From Paraburkholderia aromaticivorans (GTDB lineage Bacteria > Pseudomonadota > Gammaproteobacteria > Burkholderiales > Burkholderiaceae): a stretch of 64,000 nucleotides of DNA. Below, one piece after another: positions 36,297 through 45,755 of this stretch (the first letter of the stretch is position 1; each line of letters starts with the position of its first letter). The stretch is taken from positions 1,798,001-1,862,000 of the forward strand of contig NZ_CP022990.1 of the NCBI RefSeq assembly GCF_002278075.1, written 5' to 3'. The translations under genes and the position numbers were made by a program. The notes beneath the pieces were generated by a model. The model searched no databases. It was given only the letters and a program-made list of their open reading frames with translations, and was not told the DNA's origin.

Positions 36297-37066
36297 ACAC
36301 ACTCCATTCCACGCTCTCCGGACAGCACGCCGTGGTCACCGGCGGCGGCAGCGGCATTGGCGCGGCCGTCGCGCAAGCCCTGCTACGCGCCGGCGCGCGA
36401 GTCACCTTGATGGGCCGCAACGCGCAGCGGCTCGACGCGCAGCGCGAGAAATGCCGCGCGTTGGGCGACGTGGCTTGCCTCAGCGTCGACGTCACGCAGG
36501 AAGACTCCGTCGCGAATGCGTTCCGTGAAGCCGGCGCGGTCGATATCCTCATCAACAACGCAGGTCAGGCGCAAGCCGCTCCGTTTTCGCACACCGACAT
36601 GGCGCTCTGGCAGCGCATGCTGGACGTGAACCTCACCGGCGTCTTTCTCGGCACGCGCGCGGTGTTGCCCGGCATGCTCGAGCGCGGTCACGGCCGCATC
36701 GTCAACGTGGCGAGCACGGCGGGACAGATCGGTTATGCGTACGTCGCCGCTTATTGCGCCGCGAAACATGGCGTGATCGGCCTCACGCGTTCGCTCGCGC
36801 TGGAAGTCGCGACCAAAGGCGTCACCGTGAACGCCGTGTGCCCCGGCTATACGGAAACGGAACTGCTGCACGCATCGCTTGAACAGATCACCAGCAAGAC
36901 CTCGCGCACCGAACAGCAGGCGCGCGAAACTTTGCTTCGCTCGAATCCGCAACATCGCTTCGTGAGTCCCGAGCAGGTCGCCAATGCGGTGCTCTGGCTT
37001 TGCCAACCCGGCTCGGACGCCGTCACGGGGCAATCCATTTCCATCTCCGGTGGAGAAGTCATGTGA
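36293..37066 (+). CDS. SDR-family 3-hydroxyacyl-CoA dehydrogenase-like enzyme
   Basis: A 257-residue classical short-chain dehydrogenase: cofactor motif [15 protein letters not shown], catalytic Ser (STAGQIG) and YxxxK (AAYCAAKH, where the YCAAK motif is intact). The GTG start at 36293 overlaps the TGA of the previous gene (GTGA), so translation is coupled. In the aminobenzoyl-CoA route it probably oxidises a hydroxyacyl-CoA ring or side intermediate after hydration. It overlaps the downstream MarR gene by 4 bases. Confidence 0.88.
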   Translation: MNTLHSTLSGQHAVVTGGGSGIGAAVAQALLRAGARVTLMGRNAQRLDAQREKCRALGDVACLSVDVTQEDSVANAFREAGAVDILINNAGQAQAAPFSHTDMALWQRMLDVNLTGVFLGTRAVLPGMLERGHGRIVNVASTAGQIGYAYVAAYCAAKHGVIGLTRSLALEVATKGVTVNAVCPGYTETELLHASLEQITSKTSRTEQQARETLLRSNPQHRFVSPEQVANAVLWLCQPGSDAVTGQSISISGGEVM

Positions 37067-37623
37067 CCAAGTCAACGAACATCAGGAAGCCCGCGGCGGC
37101 GGCTGACACGAAGCCGCCGCGCAAAGGCGTCGCCAAACCCGCGGAGAACGTCGTGGACCTCGAAATGAGCACCGGCGCGGATAGTCACATGGGCTTGCGC
37201 CTGTGGCTGCGCATGCTGACCACGACCAACCTCGTGCAGGCCGAATTGCGCAAGCGTTTGCGCAACGAATTCGACACCACATTGCCGCGTTTCGATCTGA
37301 TGGCGCAGTTGGAGCGCCATCCTGAAGGCCTGAAGATGACCGAGCTGTCGCGCCGCTTGATGGTGACGGGCGGCAACGTCACCGGCATTACGGATCAGCT
37401 CGAAAAAGAAGGGCTGGTGTCGCGCGACACCGATCCGAACGACCGCCGCTCGATCAGCGTGTGTCTGACGCCCGCGGGCCGCAAAGCGTTCGACAAGATG
37501 GCGGTCGCGCATGAGCAATGGGTGGTCGAGCTGTTCGGTGGTTTGAGCCTCGAGGAAAAATCGCGTACCCATCAGCGCCTCGGCAAACTCAAGCAACATC
37601 TGCTCGATAGTCTGAAAGACTGA
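37063..37623 (+). CDS. MarR-family regulator inside the aminobenzoyl-CoA operon
   Basis: A 186-residue MarR regulator. The N-terminal 45 residues are Lys/Ala-rich and disordered. The winged helix spans about 80-150 ([39 protein letters not shown]). The GTG at 37063 overlaps the SDR stop codon and has GGAG 7 bases upstream. MarR proteins embedded in CoA-dependent aromatic operons often respond to the aryl-CoA thioester, as BadR and related proteins do; that response is inference here. It probably controls the promoter at 33859-33887. Confidence 0.88.
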   Translation: MTKSTNIRKPAAAADTKPPRKGVAKPAENVVDLEMSTGADSHMGLRLWLRMLTTTNLVQAELRKRLRNEFDTTLPRFDLMAQLERHPEGLKMTELSRRLMVTGGNVTGITDQLEKEGLVSRDTDPNDRRSISVCLTPAGRKAFDKMAVAHEQWVVELFGGLSLEEKSRTHQRLGKLKQHLLDSLKD

Positions 37624-37648
37624 GCCGCATCGAAACGAGGAGACATTC

Positions 37649-38500
37649 ATGACACGATCCAATGCCGACGCGCTGCTGGCCGGCAACCGCCTCACGCTGG
37701 CGGATTACGAAGCACGGCACTTCGGCTGGTCGGTCGCCGGCAAGGTCGCGACGATCACCCTCAACCGGCCGGAACGCAAGAACCCGCTGACCTTCGAGTC
37801 ATATGCGGAGTTGCGCGACCTGTTCCGGCAATTGACCTTTGCAACCGACGTCAAGGCCGTCGTGATTCACGGCGCAGGTGACAATTTCTGCTCCGGTGGC
37901 GACGTGCACGACATCATCGCGCCGCTGATCGATCTGCCCATGCCGGAACTGCTGCTCTTCACGCGTATGACCGGCGATCTCGTCAAAGCCATGCGCCATT
38001 GTCCGCAACCGGTGATCGCCGCCGTCGACGGGGTTTGTGCCGGCGCCGGCGCGATCCTCGCGATGGCCTCCGACATGCGGCTCGGCACGGCCCGCAGCAA
38101 GCTCGCTTTCCTGTTCTCGCGCGTTGGCCTCGCCGGCTGCGATATGGGCGCTTGCGCGATCCTGCCGCGCATCATCGGTCAGGGGCGCGCCGCCGAACTG
38201 CTCTTCACCGGTCGCTCGGCAAGCGGCGACGAAGGCCACACATGGGGCTTCTATAACCGCCTGTGCGAACCCGCCGCGCTTCTCGAAGAAGCGCACAAGC
38301 TCGCCGCGGATCTTGTCGCCGGCCCGACTTTTGCGCACGGCATCACGAAGAAGATGCTGCATCAGGAATGGAGCATGAGCATCGACGAAGCGATCGAATC
38401 GGAAGCGCAAGCGCAGGCGATCTGCATGAGCACCCGCGATTTCGAGCGCGCTTATAGCGCGTTTGCCGCAAAGTCGCGTCCGGTGTTCGAGGGAGATTGA
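37649..38500 (+). CDS. Enoyl-CoA hydratase/isomerase family protein
   Basis: A 283-residue crotonase-fold enzyme. Oxyanion-hole and CoA-binding motifs are visible ([15 protein letters not shown] and [19 protein letters not shown]). Glu/Asp positions in the family catalytic site appear altered ([14 protein letters not shown] in place of the usual PExG), so it may hydrolyse or hydrate an unusual ring-derived substrate. The ATG has GAGGAG upstream. It likely acts on the ring-hydroxylated, partly reduced aminobenzoyl-CoA derivative. Confidence 0.88.
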   Translation: MTRSNADALLAGNRLTLADYEARHFGWSVAGKVATITLNRPERKNPLTFESYAELRDLFRQLTFATDVKAVVIHGAGDNFCSGGDVHDIIAPLIDLPMPELLLFTRMTGDLVKAMRHCPQPVIAAVDGVCAGAGAILAMASDMRLGTARSKLAFLFSRVGLAGCDMGACAILPRIIGQGRAAELLFTGRSASGDEGHTWGFYNRLCEPAALLEEAHKLAADLVAGPTFAHGITKKMLHQEWSMSIDEAIESEAQAQAICMSTRDFERAYSAFAAKSRPVFEGD

Positions 38501-38501
38501 A

Positions 38502-39710
38502 TTGAGCGCCAACACCGAACTGGATCCGCATGGCGCGCTGGCGTGGCCGTTTTTCGAGCCTCGTCATCGCGAACTGGCCGCGGGTATTGAAGCGTGGTGC
38601 CGCGAAAAGCTGAAGCACGAAGACCACAAGGACGTCGATGCAACGTGTCGTCACCTGGTGCGTGAACTCGGCGCGGCAGGCTGGTTGAAATACGGCGTGG
38701 GCGGCGTAGCCTACGGCGGCCACGGCGACACGATCGACACGCGCGCCGTCTGCCTGCTGCGCGAAACGCTCGCCAAACACTCAGGGCTCGCGGACTTCGC
38801 GCTGGCGATGCAAGGACTCGGTTCGGGCGCCATCTCGCTCGGCGGCACCCACGAACAAAAGACGCGTTATCTGCCGCGCGTCGCCAACGGCACTGCCATC
38901 GCGGCGTTCGCGCTGTCCGAGCCCGAGGCCGGATCGGACGTCGCCGCCATGGCGCTCTGCGCTCGCGAAGACGGCGACGCCTACGTGCTCGACGGCGACA
39001 AGACGTGGATCTCCAATGGCGGCATCGCCGATTTCTACGTGGTGTTCGCGAGAACCGGCGAAGCACCGGGCGCACGCGGCATCAGCGCATTCATCGTGGA
39101 CGCGGATACGCCGGGACTGGAGATCGCGCAGCGCATCGACGTGATCGCGCCGCATCCGCTCGCGCGTCTGCACTTTGCCGGCGCACGCGTGCCGCGCGGC
39201 CAGATGCTCGGTGCGCCCGGCGAAGGTTTCAAGCTCGCCATGCGCACGCTGGATATCTTCCGCACGTCGGTGGCGGCGGCGTCGCTCGGCTTCGCCCGTC
39301 ATGCAATGGCCGAAGGTCTCGCGCGCGCCGCGTCGCGCAAGATGTTCGGGCAGACGCTCGGCGACTTTCAACTGACGCAGGCCAAACTCGCGCAGATGGC
39401 CTTGACCATCGACAGCAGCGCATTGCTGGTCTATCGCGCGGCGTGGTTGCGCGATCAAGGCGAAAGCGTCACACGCGAAGCCGCGATGGCGAAGTGGCAC
39501 GCAAGCGAAGGCGCGCAACAGGTGATCGACGCCGCCGTGCAACTCTACGGCGGCATGGGCGTGCAAAGCGGCACGGCCGTCGAGATGCTGTACCGCGAGA
39601 TTCGCGCGCTGCGCATTTACGAAGGCGCGACCGAAGTGCAGCAACTGATTGTGGGGCGTGATCTGTTGAAAGCGCATGCTGCCGCAACCGCCGGAGCGAA
39701 CGCGAAATGA
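38502..39710 (+). CDS. Acyl-CoA dehydrogenase
   Basis: A 402-residue flavin acyl-CoA dehydrogenase. FAD and substrate motifs include [34 protein letters not shown] (in part), QLYGGMGV and [19 protein letters not shown]. The start is TTG at 38502, one base after the hydratase stop, with GGGAG 6 bases upstream; the earlier ATG in this frame lies in the previous gene without a ribosome-binding site. It probably oxidises a cyclic acyl-CoA intermediate. Confidence 0.88.
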   Translation: MSANTELDPHGALAWPFFEPRHRELAAGIEAWCREKLKHEDHKDVDATCRHLVRELGAAGWLKYGVGGVAYGGHGDTIDTRAVCLLRETLAKHSGLADFALAMQGLGSGAISLGGTHEQKTRYLPRVANGTAIAAFALSEPEAGSDVAAMALCAREDGDAYVLDGDKTWISNGGIADFYVVFARTGEAPGARGISAFIVDADTPGLEIAQRIDVIAPHPLARLHFAGARVPRGQMLGAPGEGFKLAMRTLDIFRTSVAAASLGFARHAMAEGLARAASRKMFGQTLGDFQLTQAKLAQMALTIDSSALLVYRAAWLRDQGESVTREAAMAKWHASEGAQQVIDAAVQLYGGMGVQSGTAVEMLYREIRALRIYEGATEVQQLIVGRDLLKAHAAATAGANAK

Positions 39711-40150
39711 ACGCGTGTTTCGAACGGCCCGTGCGTATCCGCTTCTCGCATTGCGACCCGGCGGGCATCGTGTTCTTCCCGCAATATCTGGTGATGACCA
39801 ACGCACTGGTCGAAGACTGGTTCAACGAAGGCCTGCACATCGACTACGCGCAGATGATCGCACAGCGCCGCGTCGGCTTGCCGATCGTCAAACTGGAGTG
39901 CGAGTTTTCGCGGCCGAGCCAGATGGGCGAAACAATCACGCTGGCACTTCATGTCGCGGCTATCGGGCGGCGCTCGATCAGCATCGAGATCGTCGGCCAT
40001 TGCAACGGCGAAACGCGTTTCCGCGCGAAACAGGTGCTCGTGACGACCTCGCTCGAAAGCGGCACCTCCATCGATATTCCCACCGACATTGCGAGCACGC
40101 TCGCGACGTTCGCCCCGCACCCCGACTCCATTGAGGCGCATCGCTCATGA
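39707..40150 (+). CDS. Acyl-CoA thioesterase (4-hydroxybenzoyl-CoA thioesterase family)
   Basis: A 147-residue hotdog-fold thioesterase. It has [18 protein letters not shown], a variant of the family motif in which the Asp (CDPAG) is the catalytic residue. It overlaps both neighbours by 4 bases (ATGA). Thioesterases in such operons release CoA from dead-end thioesters or the pathway product. Full length. Confidence 0.88.
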   Translation: MNACFERPVRIRFSHCDPAGIVFFPQYLVMTNALVEDWFNEGLHIDYAQMIAQRRVGLPIVKLECEFSRPSQMGETITLALHVAAIGRRSISIEIVGHCNGETRFRAKQVLVTTSLESGTSIDIPTDIASTLATFAPHPDSIEAHRS

Positions 40151-40542
40151 AAAAAGCTCTTCTCCCCGCTGGTTGGGTCAAGCCGCGTGGCTACGCGAAT
40201 GGCGTCGCGGCGAGCGGCACGCAGGTGTTCATTGCCGGCCAGATCGGCTGGGACGAACAGGCGCGCTTCCAGACGACCGACTTCGCCGCGCAAGCCATCC
40301 AGGCGCTCAAGAATGTGCTCGCCGTCCTGCACGAAGCGGGCGGCAAGCCCGAGCACCTGGTGCGACTGACGTGGTACGTCACCGACAAACGCGAATATCT
40401 CGCGTCGTTGAAGGACATCGGCCGCGCGTTTCGCGAGCTGATCGGCGACTACGACATCGCGATGAGCGCGGTCCAGGTGGTCGCGCTCATCGAAGACGAA
40501 GCGAAAGTCGAAATCGAGGCGACCGCCGTGGTCCCGCAGTAA
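40147..40542 (+). CDS. RidA-family enamine/imine deaminase
   Basis: A 131-residue YjgF/YER057c/UK114-family protein: PAGWVKPRGYANGV, FIAGQIGWDEQ, VLHEAGGKPEHLVRLTWYV (partial) and a C-terminal VEIEATAVV strand. The family hydrolyses reactive 2-aminoacrylate-type enamines and imines. In an aminobenzoyl-CoA pathway this makes chemical sense, because removal of the ring amino group passes through an enamine/imine; that link is inference. Overlaps the thioesterase by 4 bases and precedes the ligase by 95 bases. Confidence 0.9.
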   Translation: MKKALLPAGWVKPRGYANGVAASGTQVFIAGQIGWDEQARFQTTDFAAQAIQALKNVLAVLHEAGGKPEHLVRLTWYVTDKREYLASLKDIGRAFRELIGDYDIAMSAVQVVALIEDEAKVEIEATAVVPQ

Positions 40543-40637
40543 CAGAGCAACACAGCACGCGACACGAAACCACGAAACCACGAAGCCGCCAAGCCAACCG
40601 AAGCGCATCTAGCCGGCTCAACGCCCGGGAGACCATG

Positions 40638-42278
40638 ATGGAACCGTCAGCACACGTCGATACCTTCGCGCGCGACAATCTTCCGCCGCAGGATCAGTGG
40701 CCCGTCTTTCTGCTCGACAACCCCGACGTTGCCTATCCGGCGCGCCTGAACTGCGCGACGGAGTTGCTCGACCGGACCATCGAAGCGGGCCACCGCGATC
40801 GTCCCGCGATCTGGTCCGATGTGGACGGCACGCCGCGCGCCACGACTTACGGTGAACTGCTCGCGCTCGTGAATCGCAGCGCGCACGTGCTGGTCGACGA
40901 AATGGGATTGCGGCCGGGCAACCGCGTTCTACTGCGCGGCCCGAACACGCTGCATATGGCGGTGACCGCGCTCGCGGCGCTCAAGGCAGGCCTCGTCGTG
41001 GTGCCGACCATGCCTCTGCTGCGAGCCAAGGAACTGAAGCAGATCATCGACAAGGCGCAGGTCGGCGCGGCATTGTGCGACGCCCGCTTGACCGCCGAAC
41101 TGGCGCGCTGCACCGACCCGCAAGACGAGTTTTTCTGCGCGGGCCTGAAGCAAACGCGCCTGTTCCACGACGACGCCGCCGATTCGCTCGACACGCTCGC
41201 GATCAACAAGTCCGACCAATTCACCGCCTGCGACACCGCCGCCGACGACGTCTGCCTGATCGCTTTCACCAGCGGCACGACCGGCGCGCCGAAAGGCTGC
41301 ATGCACTTTCATCGCGATGTCGTGGCCATGTGCGATCTGTTCCCGCGCCATGTGCTCAAGCCCACCTCGAGCGATATCTTTTGCGGCACGCCGCCGCTCG
41401 CGTTCACGTTCGGCCTCGGCGGCCTGCTGTGCTTTCCGCTGCGGGTGGGTGCCTCCACGGTACTGATCGAGAAGCTCACGCCCGAGACGTTGTTGCAGAC
41501 CGTCGAGCGTTTTCACGCGACCGTCATGTTCACCGCGCCAACCTTCTACCGGCAAATGGCGCCGCTGGTTGCGCACCACGACGTTTCGACCTTGAAGAAA
41601 ACCGTCTCCGCGGGGGAGTCATTGCCGGATTCGACAAGGCGCCTCTGGCACGACGCGACTGGGATCGACATGATCGACGGCATCGGCGGCACCGAGCTGA
41701 TCCACATTTTCATCTCGGCGCAAGGCGATGAGATTCGCCCGCATGCTATCGGCCGCGCGGTGCCGGGTTACGTCGTGCAGGCCGTGGACGACGACATGCA
41801 ACCGGTCGCGCCCGGCACCATCGGCAAACTCGCGGTGCGTGGCCCGACCGGTTGCCGTTATCTTGCCGACGAACGGCAAAAGAAGTTCGTGCGCGACGGC
41901 TGGAATCTGCCCGGCGATTCCGTCTATCTCGACGAAGACGGCTACGTGTTCTATCAGGCGCGCGCCGACGACATGATCGTCTCCGCCGGCTACAACATCT
42001 CCGGCCCCGAAGTGGAGAGCGTCCTGCTGCAACACGATGCGGTGTCCGAATGCGGTGTGATCGGCGTGCCCGACGAAACCCGCGGGCAGATCGTCAAGGC
42101 GTTCGTCGTGGTCAATCCCGGCTATGTCGCGGACGACAAACTGGTGGCGCAATTGCAGGATTTCGTGAAAAACAGCGTGGCGCCATATAAGTATCCGCGC
42201 GAGATCGTCTTCATCGATGCCCTGCCGCGCACCGAAACCGGCAAGCTCAAACGCTTCGAGTTGCGCACGATGGCCTAG
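40638..42278 (+). CDS. Benzoate/2-aminobenzoate-CoA ligase
   Basis: A 546-residue ANL-superfamily ligase that activates an aromatic acid with ATP and CoA. It shows the P-loop TSGTTGAPKG with following CMHFHRD, the core YFGTPPLAFTF-like CGTPPLAFTFG, DGIGGTELIHIF (A5) and the C-terminal hinge/lysine motif PRTETGKLKR. The second ATG (40638) is preferred because GGGAG is 6 bases away; the first (40635) is only 3 bases from it. It is the last gene of the operon and supplies the CoA thioester used by the monooxygenase. A decayed copy of its 3' end lies at 44288-44425. Confidence 0.9.
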   Translation: MEPSAHVDTFARDNLPPQDQWPVFLLDNPDVAYPARLNCATELLDRTIEAGHRDRPAIWSDVDGTPRATTYGELLALVNRSAHVLVDEMGLRPGNRVLLRGPNTLHMAVTALAALKAGLVVVPTMPLLRAKELKQIIDKAQVGAALCDARLTAELARCTDPQDEFFCAGLKQTRLFHDDAADSLDTLAINKSDQFTACDTAADDVCLIAFTSGTTGAPKGCMHFHRDVVAMCDLFPRHVLKPTSSDIFCGTPPLAFTFGLGGLLCFPLRVGASTVLIEKLTPETLLQTVERFHATVMFTAPTFYRQMAPLVAHHDVSTLKKTVSAGESLPDSTRRLWHDATGIDMIDGIGGTELIHIFISAQGDEIRPHAIGRAVPGYVVQAVDDDMQPVAPGTIGKLAVRGPTGCRYLADERQKKFVRDGWNLPGDSVYLDEDGYVFYQARADDMIVSAGYNISGPEVESVLLQHDAVSECGVIGVPDETRGQIVKAFVVVNPGYVADDKLVAQLQDFVKNSVAPYKYPREIVFIDALPRTETGKLKRFELRTMA

Positions 42279-42311
42279 CCCGCATTGCCCGAGCAGCCAG
42301 TTGGCATGGGA

Positions 42312-43166
42312 TCAGACGTTCGATATCCGGTCGATTGCGAGGTCGAGAAACGCCCGCAATCTGCCCAACCTGCGCAGGTCGCGATGGTAGCCGAACCAGA
42401 CATCTCGTCCTGGCGGTGCTTCCCCAAGGTCGATGCGTTCAATCCCCGCGGTGTTGTCGCCCAACGGGCAAGGCAGCACGGCCAGCCCGCCTCGTTCGGC
42501 GCACATGCGCGCCTGCGCCTCGCGGTTGTTGCTGCCGAATGCCACATGCGCGTTCGGCAAAATTTGACGCAGCCATTTCACGTCGGGCAGCGTTTCGAAG
42601 GCGCTGTCCATGGTTAGCAGCGCGTATCCCGCGCCGTCGCCGCGCTGCGGGGGAACGAGGTTCGACGGGCCGTACAGCGCGTAATCCATTTTGATGAACT
42701 TTCGCTGGATGACGTCGGCCTCATCGAAAGGCGTGATGCGGAACAGCAGATCGGCGTCGCGGCGCGCCAGATTGAGGCGCCGCGAATCGGTCACGAGTTC
42801 GATCGACACCAACGGGTTCGCACGAAGAAACTCCGCCACGACCGGCGTCAACACATGCACCCCGAACCAGTCCGAAGACGAGATCCGCAACAGGCCGGTG
42901 AGCTGTTGCTGTTTTCCCGCCAGCGCGCGCTCGAACGCGTGCGCCTCGTCCTCCATCCGCTCGGCAGCCGCGAGTACGGCGGCGCCCTCCTCCGTCAGCA
43001 CGAAGCCGTCCGCGGTGCGCTGAAACAGCGTCTGCCCGACCGATGCCTCCAGCATCCGCAGCCTGCGACCGATAGTCGGCTGGGTCTGCCCAACCTGCTT
43101 TGCCGCGCGGCCTAAGGTCCCCTCGCGGGCAATCGCCAGAAAGATCCGAACGTCGTTCCACTCCAT
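42312..43166 (-). CDS. LysR-family transcriptional regulator
   Basis: A 284-residue LysR-type regulator with the N-terminal winged helix (NDVRIFLAIAREGTLGRAAKQV in part, QPTIGRRLRMLEA) and a substrate-binding domain of normal length. It is divergent from the oxidoreductase gene at 43278, with 111 bases between, so it probably regulates that gene. The effector is unknown. Together with the oxidoreductase it interrupts what may once have been a continuous ligase-dienelactone hydrolase arrangement (see the remnant at 44288). Confidence 0.9.
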   Translation of the reverse strand: MEWNDVRIFLAIAREGTLGRAAKQVGQTQPTIGRRLRMLEASVGQTLFQRTADGFVLTEEGAAVLAAAERMEDEAHAFERALAGKQQQLTGLLRISSSDWFGVHVLTPVVAEFLRANPLVSIELVTDSRRLNLARRDADLLFRITPFDEADVIQRKFIKMDYALYGPSNLVPPQRGDGAGYALLTMDSAFETLPDVKWLRQILPNAHVAFGSNNREAQARMCAERGGLAVLPCPLGDNTAGIERIDLGEAPPGRDVWFGYHRDLRRLGRLRAFLDLAIDRISNV

Positions 43167-43277
43167 ACCTGCCCATGCAATTTTGTTTAGTCAACGTGCA
43201 AAAACGTCAATTTACATACTTTCTCGCATGAACGACCATTAATCAAGCCGTTCCGACACACCACCGAGAGAAATGCC

Positions 43278-44264
43278 ATGACGATGAAAGCGCTTGTCCT
43301 GAACCGTTACAACGGTCCCCTGGAACTCACCGCCGTCCCCATGCCGAAAGCCGAACGCGGCCAGGTGCTGGTGCGCGTCAAGGCTAGCGGACTCAATCCG
43401 CTCGACACCAAAATCCGCTCGGGCAATGCGGCGCATGCGAAGCACCCGTTGCCGCTGGTGCTTGGCATCGACATGGCCGGGACGATCGAAGCAGTCGGCG
43501 AAGGCGTAACCGGGTTCAGCGTGGGCGACGACGTTTACGGTATGACGGGCGGTGTGGGCGGCCTGCAAGGCTCGCTCGCCCAGTTTCAGGCCGTGGACGC
43601 GCGATTGCTCGCTCATAAGCCGTCGAATCTCTCGATGAAAGAGGCGGCAGCGATTCCGTTGAGCTTCATCACATCTTATGAAGGCATCGCGGACCGGGCG
43701 AAGTTGAAGGCGGGTCAAACGGTACTCGTGCAGGGCGGAGCCGGCGGCGTCGGACATGTTTCCGTTCAGTTGGCCATTGCGATGGGCGCACGGGTGTTTG
43801 CAACGGTCAGCGAAAGGGACTCGGACCTGATCAAGGCGTATGGCGCCACACCCATCGACTATCGTGCGAATTCGGTCGACAAGTATGTCGAGGCGCTTAC
43901 CCAGGGCGAAGGGTTCGATCTCGTCGCGGATACAGTGGGCGGTGCCTCGCTGGATGCATCGTTCAAGGCGGTTAAACAGTTCGGCCACGTTGTCAGCGCA
44001 TTGGGCTGGGGAACGCATGCGCTGGCGCCGCTGTCGTTCCGCGAAGCCACGTATTCGGGCGTGTTCACGCTGTCTGCGCTGCTCACCGGGAAACATCGCG
44101 AGCACCACGGCGAGATGCTGCGGATTGCGACGCAACTCATCGAGGAAGGCAAGCTGATGCCGAAACTGGACCCGCGTAGCTTCGACCTCGGCAACGCGGA
44201 GCTCGGCTACAAGGCAATCGTCGATGCGACCAACACCGGAAAGATCGTCGTCGACGTGGAGTGA
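43278..44264 (+). CDS. Medium-chain NADP-dependent oxidoreductase (quinone-reductase-like)
   Basis: A 328-residue MDR protein. Motifs are GLNPLDTKIRSG at the substrate side, LGIDMAGTIEAVG, and the cofactor motif GGAGGVGHVSVQLA. Neither the structural nor the catalytic zinc Cys ligands of alcohol dehydrogenases are present, so it is a quinone oxidoreductase or crotonyl-CoA-like reductase rather than a true alcohol dehydrogenase. It is divergent from the LysR gene, presumably its regulator. Confidence 0.87.
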   Translation: MTMKALVLNRYNGPLELTAVPMPKAERGQVLVRVKASGLNPLDTKIRSGNAAHAKHPLPLVLGIDMAGTIEAVGEGVTGFSVGDDVYGMTGGVGGLQGSLAQFQAVDARLLAHKPSNLSMKEAAAIPLSFITSYEGIADRAKLKAGQTVLVQGGAGGVGHVSVQLAIAMGARVFATVSERDSDLIKAYGATPIDYRANSVDKYVEALTQGEGFDLVADTVGGASLDASFKAVKQFGHVVSALGWGTHALAPLSFREATYSGVFTLSALLTGKHREHHGEMLRIATQLIEEGKLMPKLDPRSFDLGNAELGYKAIVDATNTGKIVVDVE

Positions 44265-44287
44265 GACTTGGGTGGACATCGGGCGAA

Positions 44288-44425
44288 GACGAAACGGGTC
44301 GCGCAGGCGCGGGATTTCGTGAAAAATAGCGTGGCGTCGCACAGATAGCCACGCGCCATCGTTTTCGTCGATGCCCTGCCGCGCAGCGAGGCCGGCAGTG
44401 CAAACGCTGCGCGTTGCGAACGATG
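44288..44425 (+). pseudogene. Remnant of the 3' end of an aryl-CoA ligase gene
   Basis: This untranslated stretch aligns codon by codon with the end of the ligase gene at 42156-42272. By hand it matches at roughly 80% over about 117 bases. It reads RDFVKNSVA where the gene has QDFVKNSVA, then an in-frame TAG, then IVFVDALPRSEAG where the gene has IVFIDALPRTETG, and a one-base deletion before the terminal LRTM. It lies between the oxidoreductase and the dienelactone-hydrolase gene. Confidence 0.85.
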
Positions 44426-44459
44426 ACATCGCCCCCATTTCTTGTCGGAGACATACCGC

Positions 44460-45683
44460 ATGGCCGCCTCTTTTATCGAAGTCGTCGCCCAGGATGGCGG
44501 CCGGTTCAACGCCTACGTCGCGCGTCCGGCGCAAGGGTCGGGTCCGGGACTCGTGCTGCTGCAGGAAATTTTCGGTATCAACGACAGCATGAAGGCGACG
44601 GCCGACCGCTTCGCCGAAGAAGGTTACGTGGTGCTAGTGCCGGATCTGTTCTGGCGCATCAAACCGGGCATCGCGCTCGGTTATGGCGAAGCCGACATGA
44701 AACAGGCACTCGACTATCTCGGCCAGTTCGACACAGACCTTGCCATCGACGATATCGCCGCCACGATCGCGGCGTTGCGCGCCCTGCCCGAACAGGCGGG
44801 CAAAGTCGGCACGGTGGGTTACTGCCTTGGCGGCAAGCTCGCGTTCCTGAGCGCCGCGCGCACCGATGTCGACTGCGCGGTCAGCTACTACGGTGTGGGC
44901 CTCGAGGCGTACCTGGACGAAGTGCCGGCGATTCGCTGCCCGATGGTGTTTCACTTCCCCGAAAACGACTCGCACTGCCCGCCGCCAACCCGCGAGCGGA
45001 TCAGCGCCGCGTTGCGCACGCGGCCGCAAATCGAGCAATACGTGTACCCGGGTTGCGATCACGCATTCGCCGCGCCGGCGCGCGCACAATACGACAAACC
45101 CGCCGCGATGATGGCGTACTCGCGCACGCTCGCGCTGCTGCGCAAGGTGCTCGGTCCGGTCTACGATCTCAACGCGCTGTGGGAAGCTCACTGCTACCAC
45201 GAGTTCGCCACGCGCGACGTGGATGCGGTCATGCCGACCATGGTCGCGCAGCCCTACGTCAATCACGTTCCGACCATGACGGGTGGAGTCGGCCACGACA
45301 ATCTGAAGCGCTTCTATACGCATCACTTCGTCAACTCGAATCCCGTCGATACGAAGCTGATTCCGATTTCGCGGACCATCGGTGCGGATCGCATCGTCGA
45401 CGAATTTATTTTTAGCTGCACGCATAGCTGCGAAATCGACTGGCTGCTGCCCGGCGTCGCGCCGACCGGTAAGTATTTCGAGGTGCCGATGCTGGCAGTC
45501 GTGTGCTTTCGCGGCGACAAGCTCTATAACGAGCACATCTATTGGGATCAGGCTTCCGTACTCGTGCAGGTCGGCTTGCTGAACCCCGAGGGACTGCCCG
45601 TCGCCGGGATCGAAAGCGCGCGCAAGCTGCTCGACGAAACGCTGCCCTCGAATCAGTTGATGGGCAGCAAGTCACGCGTGTGA
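44460..45683 (+). CDS. Dienelactone hydrolase fused to a SnoaL-like domain
   Basis: A 407-residue two-domain protein. Residues 1-230 are a dienelactone hydrolase: nucleophile Cys in GYCLGGKLAF, Asp around 170 (VFHFPENDSHC) and His in GCDHAF. Residues about 240-400 form an NTF2/SnoaL-like domain (LWEAHCYHEFATRDVDAVMP, DNLKRFYTHHFV, each part of the match). The ATG at 44460 has GGAG 9 bases upstream. The fusion occurs in other Burkholderiaceae. It likely opens a lactone or related ring product late in aromatic degradation, and the neighbouring ligase remnant suggests it was once directly behind a CoA-ligase gene. Confidence 0.87.
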   Translation: MAASFIEVVAQDGGRFNAYVARPAQGSGPGLVLLQEIFGINDSMKATADRFAEEGYVVLVPDLFWRIKPGIALGYGEADMKQALDYLGQFDTDLAIDDIAATIAALRALPEQAGKVGTVGYCLGGKLAFLSAARTDVDCAVSYYGVGLEAYLDEVPAIRCPMVFHFPENDSHCPPPTRERISAALRTRPQIEQYVYPGCDHAFAAPARAQYDKPAAMMAYSRTLALLRKVLGPVYDLNALWEAHCYHEFATRDVDAVMPTMVAQPYVNHVPTMTGGVGHDNLKRFYTHHFVNSNPVDTKLIPISRTIGADRIVDEFIFSCTHSCEIDWLLPGVAPTGKYFEVPMLAVVCFRGDKLYNEHIYWDQASVLVQVGLLNPEGLPVAGIESARKLLDETLPSNQLMGSKSRV

Positions 45684-45692
45684 GCGACGACT

Positions 45693-45706
45693 AGAGGCCC
45701 GCCTCT
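45693..45706 (+). terminator. Small hairpin after the dienelactone-hydrolase gene
   Basis: AGAGGC-CC-GCCTCT, a perfect 6-bp stem with a 2-base loop, 10 bases after the stop. No U-tract; weak evidence. Confidence 0.25.
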
Positions 45707-45755
45707 GCACAACGTCCTTATGATGTGACACTTCATTGGCCAAGATCCCTAACCC

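Noticed and set aside
34179..36302. 707-codon minus-strand frame opposite the monooxygenase/reductase
   Set aside because: Shadow of a strongly supported gene; composition is the usual His/Arg-rich antisense pattern.
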